From positions 248,001 to 312,000 of the forward strand of contig JAMYHL010000033.1 in assembly GCA_025531455.1 (NCBI GenBank): DNA of 64,000 nucleotides. The letters run 5' to 3'. The DNA is from Apiotrichum sp. Y4204. Lineage: Eukaryota; Basidiomycota; Tremellomycetes; Trichosporonales; Trichosporonaceae. Of this stretch, positions 48,857 to 57,589 are shown in pieces. Below the pieces are notes generated by a model. That model was not told the DNA's origin. It saw nothing but the letters and a program-made list of their open reading frames with translations, and ran no database searches. Both the position numbers and the translations under genes were made by a program. Positions within the stretch are counted from its first letter, which is position 1. Every line of letters starts with the position of its first letter.

Positions 48857-48990
48857 TCCCGGGTTGACGGCTCGCGTCCTCGGTTGACGCGCCTGTCTTT
48901 GCTTTTCGTCGCGTCCTTGATTCTCGCGTTGATTCAATTCAGTACTCTTGCTTCCTACAGAGCCTAGTCACCAAAAGTCGTTACGCAGTC
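48857..48990. repeat. Dispersed repeat, copy a
   Basis: CCGGGTTGACGGCTCGCGTCC-type bases, a GACGCGCCTGTCTTT block, TTGATTCTCGCGTT and GTTACGCAGTCGTCCTGC. The same blocks in the same order occur at 50198-50350. A weaker match to the first block lies near 54633-54660. Confidence 0.8.
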
Positions 48991-49039
48991 GTCCTGCTCG
49001 CTCCGCTGTTCTTTATGGACGCGCCCGCTCTGGCGGGTG

Positions 49040-49105
49040 CAGCAGTTGGGTTTCCTGTAGTATACATACACCATACGATATGCATCACATTAATAACGCA
49101 TCAAG
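49040..49105. repeat. Direct repeat, copy 2
   Basis: Second copy of the 48307-48370 unit, starting GCAGTTGGGTTTCCTGTAG and reaching ACCATACGATATGCATCACA. Confidence 0.8.
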
Positions 49106-49241
49106 CGGAACGCTGGCTTTGATCCACTGAAAAGTCAACGTCACGCATAGACAAAAGATGTGGACTGCACTTGGCAAATTTGGCGCTTCCCGAGTGGCGG
49201 CGCTGAAGAGGGATTTGAGAGAAAACGAATCCACAGCAAAA

Positions 49242-49290
49242 GTGCCACTTTTGGCCTCCAAAGTGCCACACTCATCCTCGACTGTTTACT
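49242..49290. repeat. Diverged relative of the transposon right end
   Basis: AGTGCCACTTTTGGCCTCC and AAAGTGCCACACTCATCCTCG resemble GGTGCCACATTGGCCCC and AAAGTGCCACATTCGTCTGC at 56441-56478: the same two GTGCCAC boxes with the same spacing. Confidence 0.7.
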
Positions 49291-49513
49291 CTTGCAAAAG
49301 TCCTCGTGAGAGTTGGGGCTGTCGTGTCGTGTGTCCATTGTGTCACTATGAACTACCGTTCCCGGGGTGGATCATGTTTTTCATGATGTGCTCGTGCAGC
49401 GATGAGTACAGCAGAATGCGTATGTATTGCATACTGTACAGTACGGAGAGACTATGAGGTGACGCTGAGGTGGGGAAAAGAGAAAAGAGAGAGTCCAAAT
49501 CCCGAGCATGGAA

Positions 49514-50047
49514 CTATCCCTCGTGTTGCAGACCGCGTTGCGCACCGCGTGCGATGGAAGCTTTCTCAAAGTCACAAATTAGATTGATCATTTGCTGGAC
49601 CAGTTCGAGTAGGCGAAGTCGCAATTCGCGAACGTCGGGCTCGAGAGGGCGGCCGTCGTACCTCAGGAGCGAAATCGCCAGGCCTAGACCACTGAACTTA
49701 ATGTATCCGGGGCCGGAACGGTCACCGTCTTGAGATCCTGCGGAGGACATTGAGAGGCCAGGGACGATGGCGGACGGTGCAGGGACAAGAGAGGCCGTTA
49801 TGGTGGCAACGGCATCCGAAGCAGCGCGCGCGCAGGCAGCGGCGATACCGTCGCCGATCTCCCCGGCAGCAACGGCGGCGTAGGCGGCGTCTACAATCTT
49901 GGCGACTACGGTGTTGATTGCATCAAAGTCGAGGACAACGGGAGGAGCGGCGTTACAGGTAGTGCAGGACGAGGCGCCGTTCAGAGGAGCGACGTCCGCA
50001 GGGGCGGTGGCGGCCTCGGGGGAAGGACGAGACGACGACGAAGACAT
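49514..50047 (-). CDS. Orphan 177-residue Ala-rich protein
   Basis: One exon with ATG at 50047 and stop at 49514. The first 40 residues are Ser/Pro/Ala-rich; then VLDFDAINTVVAKIVDAAYAAVAAGEIGDGIAAA, an amphipathic Ala-rich helical part; a Ser/Ala/Pro linker; and GYIKFSGLGLAISLLRYDGR with a Leu-rich helical end RELRLRLLELVQQMINLIC. No family recognised. The upstream region has TATATAA at 50092-50098, 45 bp before the ATG, and matches the sequence at 54320-54400, so this promoter type is shared with another island locus. Probably a real gene: long open frame, TATA box and Kozak-like context; function unknown. Confidence 0.55.
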   Translation of the reverse strand: MSSSSSRPSPEAATAPADVAPLNGASSCTTCNAAPPVVLDFDAINTVVAKIVDAAYAAVAAGEIGDGIAAACARAASDAVATITASLVPAPSAIVPGLSMSSAGSQDGDRSGPGYIKFSGLGLAISLLRYDGRPLEPDVRELRLRLLELVQQMINLICDFEKASIARGAQRGLQHEG

Positions 50048-50059
50048 GGCCGATGGATT

Positions 50060-50145
50060 GATGGAGAAACGAAATCATGCAGAGATGCTGTTTATATAGT
50101 AGCTAGTTTGGCTGAGTGACAAATTTCCGAGGGCTGTCAGAGGTG
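50060..50145. repeat. Promoter-type repeat shared with 54320-54400
   Basis: GCTGTTTATATAGTAGCTAGTTTGGCTGAGT and GGGCTGTCAGAGG match, with substitutions, GCTGTTCATATAGCAGCTAG.. and GGGCTGTCAGAGG in the other copy (longer by about 25 bp). Confidence 0.7.
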
Positions 50146-50197
50146 AGTCTGTGGATCTGTGGCAAACGACTGGGGCGCGCAAGTACAGTACAGAAAT

Positions 50198-50350
50198 TCC
50201 GGGTTGACGTCTCGCGTCCTCGGGTGACGCGCCTGTCTTTCCTTTTTTGTCGCGCTGTCGCGTTCTTGATTCTCGCGTCCTTCATGCAATTCATTCTTTC
50301 TGCTTCCTACAGAGCTAGTCAAACTAAAATTGTTACGCAGTCGTCCTGCC
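50198..50350. repeat. Dispersed repeat, copy b
   Basis: Matches 48857-48990; lies between the divergent orphan genes at 49514-50047 and 50634-52698, ending about 280 bp before the second one's ATG. Confidence 0.8.
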
Positions 50351-50633
50351 CGCAGCTGCCCGTTTCACCTCGCATGCCTCGCACCTCTTAAACCTCGTGT
50401 GCCAAAAGCTCCCTCACTGTACAACGCTCTCAGTCCCGTCATGGTTTTGTGGTGACTACACAGACTCTCCACCTTTGCATCAGACACCTCATCCACTTCA
50501 TCCACTCGATTCACTTCACCCACTTCATTCTGTTTCCTTCCTCACGACCCAAACCTGTTATCACATAACCTCTCATACACGATAATTTGCCACCCACGTC
50601 CTTGTCTGACAATTCCCCTGTCAATACTCCAGC

Positions 50634-52698
50634 ATGCAGCTCCGCGAACGAAAGAGGAAGGGGTCCCCTAGCCCAGATCTTCACGATTCTAGCCCCTCCT
50701 CGTCCAGCCAGTCAACAGTTGGCATTGTTGGTGTACGTGACAGACAAAGTATTGACGCTTCTCAGATGCGGCCTCCCCAAGTCAATGATCCGGTACGTAC
50801 GGTATCAGTTGCCTCACACACACACTGTTCACCACAAACGTCCCTTACCCCCCTGCTCTCACCCACCAAACCTCCCTCGAAAAACAACACAAACAAAAGT
50901 ATCATGCTGACAATACAGATTCCCCATTATCGGCCAGTGATTGACCGCAAAGGAAAAGGTCGTGCTGTTCCTGAGCCGGAACTGGATTCGGACGAGGACT
51001 TCAAGCAAGAGGAGCCGGAGGAGGAGGAGGAGGAGGAGGAGGAGGAGGAGGAGGAGGAAGAGGACTGGGAGGAAGAAACGGACGAGGAAGAGGAAGAGGA
51101 AGAGCAAGGCCCCTCCAAACGTCACCGTGCCAAACCTCGCGCGTTTGAACCTCCCCAGATCGACAAGAGCCGGAAGTTGTTGCCGACACCTCGCATCTTC
51201 AGGGAATATGAGGATTACTCGAATCTGTGCGTCATCGTCCCGAGAGATCCGACGGCCCTCCTTCCGTAAGTGCAAAAGATGAGAGTCAACTGATGACAAG
51301 TAGCCCATGTGTGTCTTCGGGAAAGAAAGGGCCGACGGTGACCATCACCTTCCGAGATGCCGATGACTTGGAGTCAGGCAATGTGGACATGTGCTTGGTT
51401 GTAAGTTTACTCTGAGGCTCAAGCTGAGATCCAGTATCTGGTGCACCACACCATGAAGATCCTGGTGGGAGTTACCAGCGGTGCGCTATATGGGCTGGCC
51501 GTCCATGGTGAGGGTCTCCTTCCTGCTGGTGGGCCGCTGGTGGGCCCTTTCCTTCGAGTCCCCGCCCCGTCCGAGTTGCGGGACAAGACCGTGACCGTCC
51601 TGAGTGGGGCAAGCAGAACGAAGCCGGCCCAAGAGCTTTCATGGAACGTGTGGCTCAGACTACACTTCATCACAAGTTGTACTTCCCCGAGATGGGTGAC
51701 ATCAATGCCGCGCGACAAATCGCGTTGTTCTACTACTTGAGTTGGAGCTCCATTCATAAAAAGTGCAGCGAAGCGGGCAGTAATCGCAACTTCACTCGCG
51801 CTCCCGCCCTTAGGCGAGAAGGACTCGGCCGCCACCTTCAAGCCCACTGGAAAGACAGCCCCTTTGCGGCAAGTCGCGAGGCCGAGTTTCTCCATCGAAT
51901 GATCTTCTCAACAGAGGCTTGCATCCCCGACATTCTCGGCGCCCATGATTGGCCTCTTATCAAGAACGTCTTTGGGCTATATGCCCAGCCGGAACAGGGA
52001 TCATGCAAACCTCCCGCCGGGTTCCTCTATCGTGACAGGTCATGGATCGAGGAGAAGCTGCTCCGGCACTATCTCCTCTACATCGAATACGTAGAGGCCC
52101 GCGTCCGTCTAACAGCTTCAACGAGCAAGTCGCGCGCGCCTCTTCGACGCCTACCCCTACCCAGGGTGTATTGGGACCCCAGGCCACCGTCCCAAAGTTC
52201 CACGAAGAAGGGCGAGCCTCGCTTCAGCGTCTGGCCCTGGATGCTGTCAGAAGACAAGGCCCACCTCGCCAACGCCTCTGATGTCGACGAAAAGCCGGAG
52301 CTGCGCGCAGACCGCCCGAGTCTCGACACCCTCCTCGATAAAGATACTCGCGCCCGACACTGGCCCGACTTGGCTCAAGAAGTCGTAAACACCATTGAAG
52401 GCATCCTCCCTCAGTGGAGGAAACGGGTCGAAGGAGAAGCTCATTCCGAAGACACTGTAAAGGTAAGGCTTGTTACTTACGCTTTGCTGACCGAAAACAG
52501 GACAACTTCAATGAGGACATCAATGATCGCCCCTTGGGGGCCTATGCCGTTGCTCAGCCTCCCGACAACCCTCCTCCCGACGAGGCGCCTCCGGCACCCA
52601 AGAAGTTCAAGAGCCGTAAGGGGTTCGAGCGGGCAAAGCGGGGGTCTGCAGCAACGGTGGGTATAGGGTATGATCAATGCCTACATCTAATGAGGTGA
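50634..52698 (+). CDS. Orphan nuclear-type acidic protein, multi-exon
   Basis: ATG at 50634: MQLRERKRKGSPSPDLHDSS, basic and Ser-rich. Six exons fit: to about 50792; from about 50920 to 51266; about 51302-51399; 51435-51507; 51636-52462; and 52501-52698. Exon 2 has IPHYRPVIDRKGKG and then an acidic run with about 15 consecutive Glu followed by more Glu/Asp, then GPSKRHRAKPRAFEP. Exon 4 encodes HHTMKILVGVTSGALYGLAV; exon 5 encodes FPEMGDINAARQIALFYYLSW, FLHRMIFSTEACIPDILGAHD, EQGSCKPPAGFLYRDRS and a Pro/Arg part. The 128-nt intron 51508-51635 is inferred because the frame changes there and the ends are GT..AG; a one-base deletion is the alternative. No family recognised. The conserved-looking globular block (exons 4-5) and an acidic tract suggest a chromatin or transposon-derived protein, but this is a guess. 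Confidence 0.5.
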
Positions 52699-53208
52699 TT
52701 TCGACTAATACATCGCCAGACATATTGAAGAGCCGTGAGACCAGGTGCCACTCACCACTCCGCCGTCCCGACCACTCTGCCTCACTTGTCCACGCACACC
52801 ATGTAATATAGTCAACACCGGCTGGATATTACATCAGTCCTCTCGCACTCGTCGCGGATACCAAAAACCCAGCATCGGGATTCATACCGTTCACAGGAAC
52901 ACACCTAAATGACGACTTTCTAGTAACTCGTAACTCCTATATGCATGCAAGTACAGTATGTACATACGTGTCTTTGACCATCCAAGTTCGAGGGGTCAGC
53001 GCTGAACTCTTGCCAAAAAGCAAACGCCAAGTCAACGTCTGAAAAAATACTACAATCGTCCCCTTACAGTGGTGCTTTCACACTATACCGCGACAAACGT
53101 TGCCTTGTTGAACGTCTCCAGAATGACAAGACCCGGAATTTGTTGCTGACACCTCGCTGCTGTTGAAAGACAGTCTGCTTCCGTCGCTCGCGCGCTCGTC
53201 GTATGTAG
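52699..53208. other. Intergenic region between orphan genes
   Basis: About 500 bp, 3' flanks of two convergent orphan genes. Nothing recognisable. Confidence 0.5.
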
Positions 53209-53827
53209 CTAGCTTGACGAGCGCGCTTGCCGCGTGGCGCGCCAGATCGGGCTTTCGGCCGGAAACTTATGGTTCACTGAAGTCAGCGCAAACAAGGACT
53301 TGCTCCCTCACGGTTGGTTTTCCCATTTGGATTGGTGCTCCATCTGTTGTCCCCATTGAGTATGCAGTCTCGGATTCTAAGAATTGTCAATAGACAGTTT
53401 ACGTCGAGACCAAATGCATGAATCCTGGCACTCACTGATTGAAAAAAACGACAGGTGTCGAACGATTGGGGTTCGCGAACCGAATCACCCCGCTCTCGTC
53501 GTCTTCTACCAGAATGCCGCATGTCAGAGCTTGTTCGGCCCAAGGTGTGCCGGCTCTGAGCTCCAGGAAAACGGCCTGGCCCTTCGTCACACGACGCTTG
53601 GGGGCGCGCCGTTTGTCGTCCACAATCACGACGAACCGAGCAGCCTTGGAGGCGATCAGCTCATCGATGACGACGAGCTGCTCGAGTTCCGAAAGCCCCT
53701 TCGCCTTTGGGCGGGGAGGAGGCGGTGGTGGTGGTGGTGCTGGGTCCTCATGGGTGCAGCCCTCTCGGAGGGCGCAGCCACATGGGCGAACCGTCGCCTC
53801 ACTATGCAGTTCGGGTTGAACTGGCAT
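53209..53827 (-). CDS. Orphan-family gene, complete three-exon copy
   Basis: Three exons: 53827-53436, 53376-53312 and 53276-53209, giving 174 residues. ATG at 53827: MPVQPELHSEATVRPCGCAL, a proline run (eight Pro), PKAKGLSELEQLVVIDELIA, RFVVIVDDKRRAPKRRVTKGQ, and GILVEDDESGVIRFANPNRST. Exon 2 encodes IRDCILNGDNRWSTNPNGKTN. Exon 3 is short: NHKFPAESPIWRATRQ, then TAG. The copy at 38098-38787 shares introns at identical sites and a 65-nt exon 2, but its exon 3 runs 140 codons, so this copy is shortened at the 3' end, or that one is extended. The coding frame is kept across both, so both were under selection recently. Upstream exons cannot be excluded (frame open near 53990-54255). No function known. 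Confidence 0.6.
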
Positions 53828-54319
53828 CGTGATCGGCAGCTTTTCGTCAGTACGCGGCGAACTGTAGTCTAGCCACCACCTACAGGTGGACAGGTCACTG
53901 GATGATATACGTGACTCGAAGAAAGAAAAGGAATGAGTCTGAAGTCAGCCAAGAGCGATGCACGGAACATACATGCAGCCGTGTAGGCCTCGTTCCGCTG
54001 CCATTGCCCGTTCACCTTGACGATCAATGACCGTAATCTGAGCAGTTGTCAGCACCGCCCTGGTAAGAGCCTTCAGTTCTGTCGCTTCTGCTTTCTTATA
54101 GGCTGCTGTATCGCCGCACCCACGGCGGCGGTAAGCGCAAGGGCTTTGGGTGCGGCGGGCGCGGCGCCGGGCGGGGCAACGAGAGGCGGGATCGTGGGCA
54201 CGGCAGGTTTGTGGGCCTGGACGGCCCTTAAGGGGGAAGTGAATCGCAGCCTCAAGGCGGACTCACGCGGGTAGAGACAAAGTCGAGTATATGGGCGATA
54301 GAGAAAGGAGATACTGCTG

Positions 54320-54410
54320 AGCCGCTGTTCATATAGCAGCTAGATTGGCCGAGTTGCTACGGTAGGGATACAAAATAACAAAGCCGTAAGGGCTGTCAGA
54401 GGAAATCATG
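54320..54410. promoter_or_regulatory. TATA-bearing promoter-type repeat next to the transposon end
   Basis: The - strand reads CTGCTATATGAACAGC, a TATA-like element, and the segment resembles the promoter of the orphan gene at 49514-50047 (50060-50145). No ATG follows in good context, so what it drives on the - strand is unclear; the orphan-family gene starting at 53827 or an untranslated exon are options. Confidence 0.45.
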
Positions 54411-54427
54411 GCAGACGAATGTGGCAC
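54411..54427. repeat. Left inverted repeat of the transposon
   Basis: 17 bases, perfect complement of 56462-56478. Confidence 0.8.
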
Positions 54428-55290
54428 GCAGTTAGCCAGGAAACCTACCGGGTTAGCATGCCTTGGCACCTGACTCCTTGCCACACATCTAGTTGTGCAC
54501 CGATTCTCATGAAACTTGGTATGTATGTCTTTCTGAGGGTTACATACAGTCTCACCAAATCTGAGCATGATACGTGCAGAATTCACCGAATAGGAGCAAA
54601 GCGCTTTTGTGATGTTAGCCCAGAAAACGTTTCCGGGCTAACCGCCCTCGCGACTTCAATTGGTAGTGCTCGTCGTCTGAACTCAACCGAGAGCTATGCA
54701 CACATCACATACTCCTCGCGAGGCCGGATTCATGTTTGAGTAGAGAGAATGGCGGGAGAGCTGTAAAAGGATGTCCTCGCCCCGAGCGAACGTGTCGATC
54801 AAAAACATTCATCAAACATGGGAAAATAAAGTAGACACCGAAAGTCTTTAGGTGGTCGTTCTCCCGGCGCCTCTTGCATCTCTTGTGCATGCAAACTGCA
54901 CAGCAGGGTGTCATTTGAAGCCCGTCCTCATCACAAGAGGAGCCTTTGAGCAACTTTAACTCAGCAGTAAATGGGCATGGGAAAGCATTTTCACCGCAGA
55001 ACGATCTCAAACCCGCAAAGACTTTTGGTCACGACTGTACGCTCCGTCGCGCCTTGCGCCGTCGTACCCTTAGCCGTCACTCCTTTGACTACAGTACGGT
55101 CCACCCGAAAGTCGATCACTTTTTTCGCCACGGCCGCCCGAAACCACTGCCACAAATGTCCGCGCCGTCACAAGAAATCGCGCCATGCATCCAATATAAT
55201 AGCTATCGCTACCAAAATTTGAGAGGTGATGCATACGAGTCCTAGCTATCTTTTAAGCCATCTTACGCAGTTGTAGCTAATTTATTGACG

Positions 55291-56427
55291 CTAATACGGA
55301 ATATAACCTCCGTCCACTTTAATGACAGCCTCAATCCTGTCTACCATTGAGTCTATGAGTCTGTCAATGTAGGACTGAGGGATATCGTCCCAGAGCTTGC
55401 TAGCCACCTCAAACATCTCCTCAGAGTTGCTAGGGGCCGGTCTGTACTCATCAAGCTTGCGCTTAAGGTAATTCCAGACATGCTCAATGGGATTAAGGCA
55501 AGGGGAGCAAGGAGGATGGGGGAGGAACCTCATGCCCATTTCCTCTGCAGCCCCTCTCGTCTTGAGGGCCCTGTGGATTGGAGCATTGTCCTCTACAATC
55601 CAAGGGGTCCCATAGCCAAGCCAGAGGCGCCGGACGCGTCGCCAGATGTCCAGAAGATGAATTTTGGTGATCTGAGCAAGGTAGATGGCAGAGGTGACCC
55701 CCTTGCGCTTGCCAGTGGACTCAGAGGTGTCAAAAGCGACGAGCTTTGACTTCCCCCCATGCCAAATTGCCCCGCAGACCATGATCCCAGGTACACCCGA
55801 CCTGAAAGTGTACTGAATGAACCTGGGATTCATGGCCTGACCATGGGGGCGCGTGACAAACACCCTGTGGCTGTGGTCGAGCTGGAGAATGGTCTCATCT
55901 GTGAAGATGACCTTTCTCCACTGCTTGTGGCGATGATCGAGGGCATAGCGCAGCCTTTGGGCCTTCCCTTGGGGCGAGAGGTATGGCTTTCGGACAGCAC
56001 GGAAGGACTTGAGGCCTAGGAGGCGACGAGCTCGAAGCAAAGTATTCTTGTGGAGAGGCATTCCAGCAAGAATAAGCTGCTGGCGGACCTGCTGAAGGGA
56101 GAGCCAAGGGTTTTGGCCATAGATCCTCTTGATGCGACGAAGAGCACGAATTTCAAGCTTGAGAGGCGGGCGAGGGGTCCTGAGGACCTGCACAGGACAG
56201 ATAGACGCCTTGGAGGGGCTGCTGGGCGCGAGAGAGCTGATAAAAGAGGCTTGGGACACACAGTAGGACACTGTAGATTGGGTGACACCAAAGGCGCGGG
56301 CTACCTTGCGCTGGGAGCCGAATTTCGCAGCTGCTGCAATGGCGAGGCGTTTGGCGGGCGATAGGTGAGGTCTGGGCATGATTTGAGCTGCTTGAGGGCG
56401 ATGGGGAGCGCTGTGGAAAGAAAACAT
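55291..56427 (-). CDS. Tc1/mariner transposase (DD34E), intact
   Basis: 378 codons without interruption or intron, ATG at 56427 (a second ATG, MPRPHLSPAKRL, lies near 56382). N-terminal helix-turn-helix: AAAAKFGSQRKVARAFGVTQSTVSY; a second HTH part in ALRRIKRIYGQNPWLSLQQV. Catalytic triad: VIFTDETILQLD (Asp), WIVEDNAPIH (Asp), NPIEHVWNYLK (Glu), with 34 residues between the second Asp and the Glu. GRPR-like linker not evident. The length, triad and full frame indicate a potentially active enzyme that cuts and pastes DNA at its own terminal repeats. Codon use is less GC-rich at third positions than in flanking conserved genes, as expected of a mobile element. Confidence 0.95.
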   Translation of the reverse strand: MFSFHSAPHRPQAAQIMPRPHLSPAKRLAIAAAAKFGSQRKVARAFGVTQSTVSYCVSQASFISSLAPSSPSKASICPVQVLRTPRPPLKLEIRALRRIKRIYGQNPWLSLQQVRQQLILAGMPLHKNTLLRARRLLGLKSFRAVRKPYLSPQGKAQRLRYALDHRHKQWRKVIFTDETILQLDHSHRVFVTRPHGQAMNPRFIQYTFRSGVPGIMVCGAIWHGGKSKLVAFDTSESTGKRKGVTSAIYLAQITKIHLLDIWRRVRRLWLGYGTPWIVEDNAPIHRALKTRGAAEEMGMRFLPHPPCSPCLNPIEHVWNYLKRKLDEYRPAPSNSEEMFEVASKLWDDIPQSYIDRLIDSMVDRIEAVIKVDGGYIPY

Positions 56428-56461
56428 GTCAGCTTATAAGGTGCCACATTGGCCCCAAAAA

Positions 56462-56478
56462 GTGCCACATTCGTCTGC
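56462..56478. repeat. Right inverted repeat of the transposon
   Basis: 17 bases, perfect complement of 54411-54427. A second, internal GTGCCACA box lies about 20 bp inward (56442-56449). Confidence 0.8.
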
Positions 56479-57151
56479 AACCTCTACTCCTCCAACCAAT
56501 GCATAGCTAGGATCACTCTAGGTATCGGGATCAGTTGATCTGAGTCTGATCTACGTTTTCCTGCACGTGAGAGGCAACAAATGGGCGTTGTTGAAAAGAT
56601 CTGGAGGTTTAAAGATCAAGGGTCATTTTGGAGGTCAAAGCTCAGCCCCATCACTTTTCATCGGCTATGCTCGGATATGCATGGCTCCTATGCACGGGGC
56701 GCCCTCAGATTCGTAATCTACACATGCATGACAACTAGAATCCAGCTTTACAGCGCTGTAGAAGTGTTATTGCATGAACAGGAGAGGTAGAAGTCCGGCG
56801 CGGTCTTGATCGCGAGTGCCGCGCCGCCGAAAATATCGCCGCGATCGACTTTCGGGTGGACCGTACTGTATATAAACCTTCTTCTTTGCTCCTCACTCCT
56901 TATGCATCGTACTATAAGCATCGCTCGACAAGGAGGTATATTCCACCCGATATCTCCACCAGCGACAATACAGCGCCGTGGTCTGCTCCAAGACTACATT
57001 TGCATTTGGAATTCCACTACAATTTTTTTTAATGTCTTTGTTAGTTTTCCACGTAGTTTGGTAGCTGATCCTTCTGATTCTTCTTTGAGTCCGTTTGGCA
57101 CTCTGCGTTCGTCGTTGTTTCCTTGATGCTGCAAGTGTTGACAGCTGTAAT
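56479..57151. other. Intergenic region beyond the transposon
   Basis: About 670 bp: right flank of the transposon and 3' flank of the secreted-protein gene. No gene is supported. Confidence 0.5.
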
Positions 57152-57589
57152 CTAGCAAGAGCCAGGGAAGGGAACGCTGGGGTCCCAGTAGTTGGTGTAC
57201 GCAGACGCGACGTAGCAAGGGGGGTCGTTGACGATCCTGAGCCAGGTGTGGTAGCCGTTGATCTTTTCGCCATACGCAGCGCAGGTGGCAGTGTGCCAGG
57301 TGTTGGGGTCAAACTGGCGGTACGCGGTGGATCCCCGGCCAGTGTTTGGGTATTTACGGCACTTGAGGAAAGTAGTGGTCTTGATCCTGATGTTGCGGCG
57401 CTTGTCAAGGTCACGAGCCTCGAAGTCGAGCTTCTCGGCACCGCGAGCCTCAATGTGCTCGGTGTCGCGAGCCTCAATGTGCTCAAGGTCGCGGGTCTCG
57501 TTGCCCTCGAAGTCGGATTTCTCGTCCGGCATAGGCGAGGCACTGGCGACGAGTGCGGTTACGAGGAGGGCAAGGGGGAGGAACTTCAT
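57152..57589 (-). CDS. Small secreted cysteine protein with Kex2-type propeptide
   Basis: 145 residues, one exon, ATG at 57589. Signal peptide MKFLPLALLVTALVASASP; then an acidic propeptide with repeated units (LEHIEARDTEHIEAR, GAEKLDFEARD) ending LDKR, a Kex2 protease site near residue 64. The mature part of about 81 residues starts RNIRIKTTTF and has four cysteines (FLKC, TATC, DPPC, PGSC at the end), likely two disulfides. The segment HTATCAAYGEKINGYHTWLRI with PPCYVASAYTNYW resembles bacterial-type SH3 (SH3b-like) domains found in many fungal secreted proteins. No catalytic motif. Role in cell wall binding, signalling or competition is speculation. It lies in the accessory island near the transposon. 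Confidence 0.75.
   Translation of the reverse strand: MKFLPLALLVTALVASASPMPDEKSDFEGNETRDLEHIEARDTEHIEARGAEKLDFEARDLDKRRNIRIKTTTFLKCRKYPNTGRGSTAYRQFDPNTWHTATCAAYGEKINGYHTWLRIVNDPPCYVASAYTNYWDPSVPFPGSC

Larger units (their letters stand above)
48219..49513. other. Accessory intergenic region with nested repeat copies
   Basis: About 1.3 kb without a gene. It carries two direct copies of a segment (48307-48370 and 49040-49105), a segment also found upstream of the orphan gene at 50634 (48857-48990 against 50198-50350), and two blocks resembling the ends of the transposable element at 54.4-56.5 kb (48680-48830 and 49242-49290). Confidence 0.6.
54411..56478. mobile_element. Tc1/mariner-type transposon
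   Basis: Bounded by a perfect 17-bp inverted repeat (GCAGACGAATGTGGCAC at 54411-54427; its complement at 56462-56478) and enclosing the transposase at 55291-56427. Neither end shows the TA target duplication normal for Tc1/mariner, so true ends may lie slightly outside: the right-end homology to 49242-49290 continues to about 56497. About 850 bp at the left is noncoding. Parts of the element resemble 48680-48830 and 49242-49290, so diverged relatives exist. Confidence 0.65.

Noticed and set aside
55759..56019. 86-codon frame on the + strand across the transposase
   Set aside because: Antisense shadow of the transposase gene.
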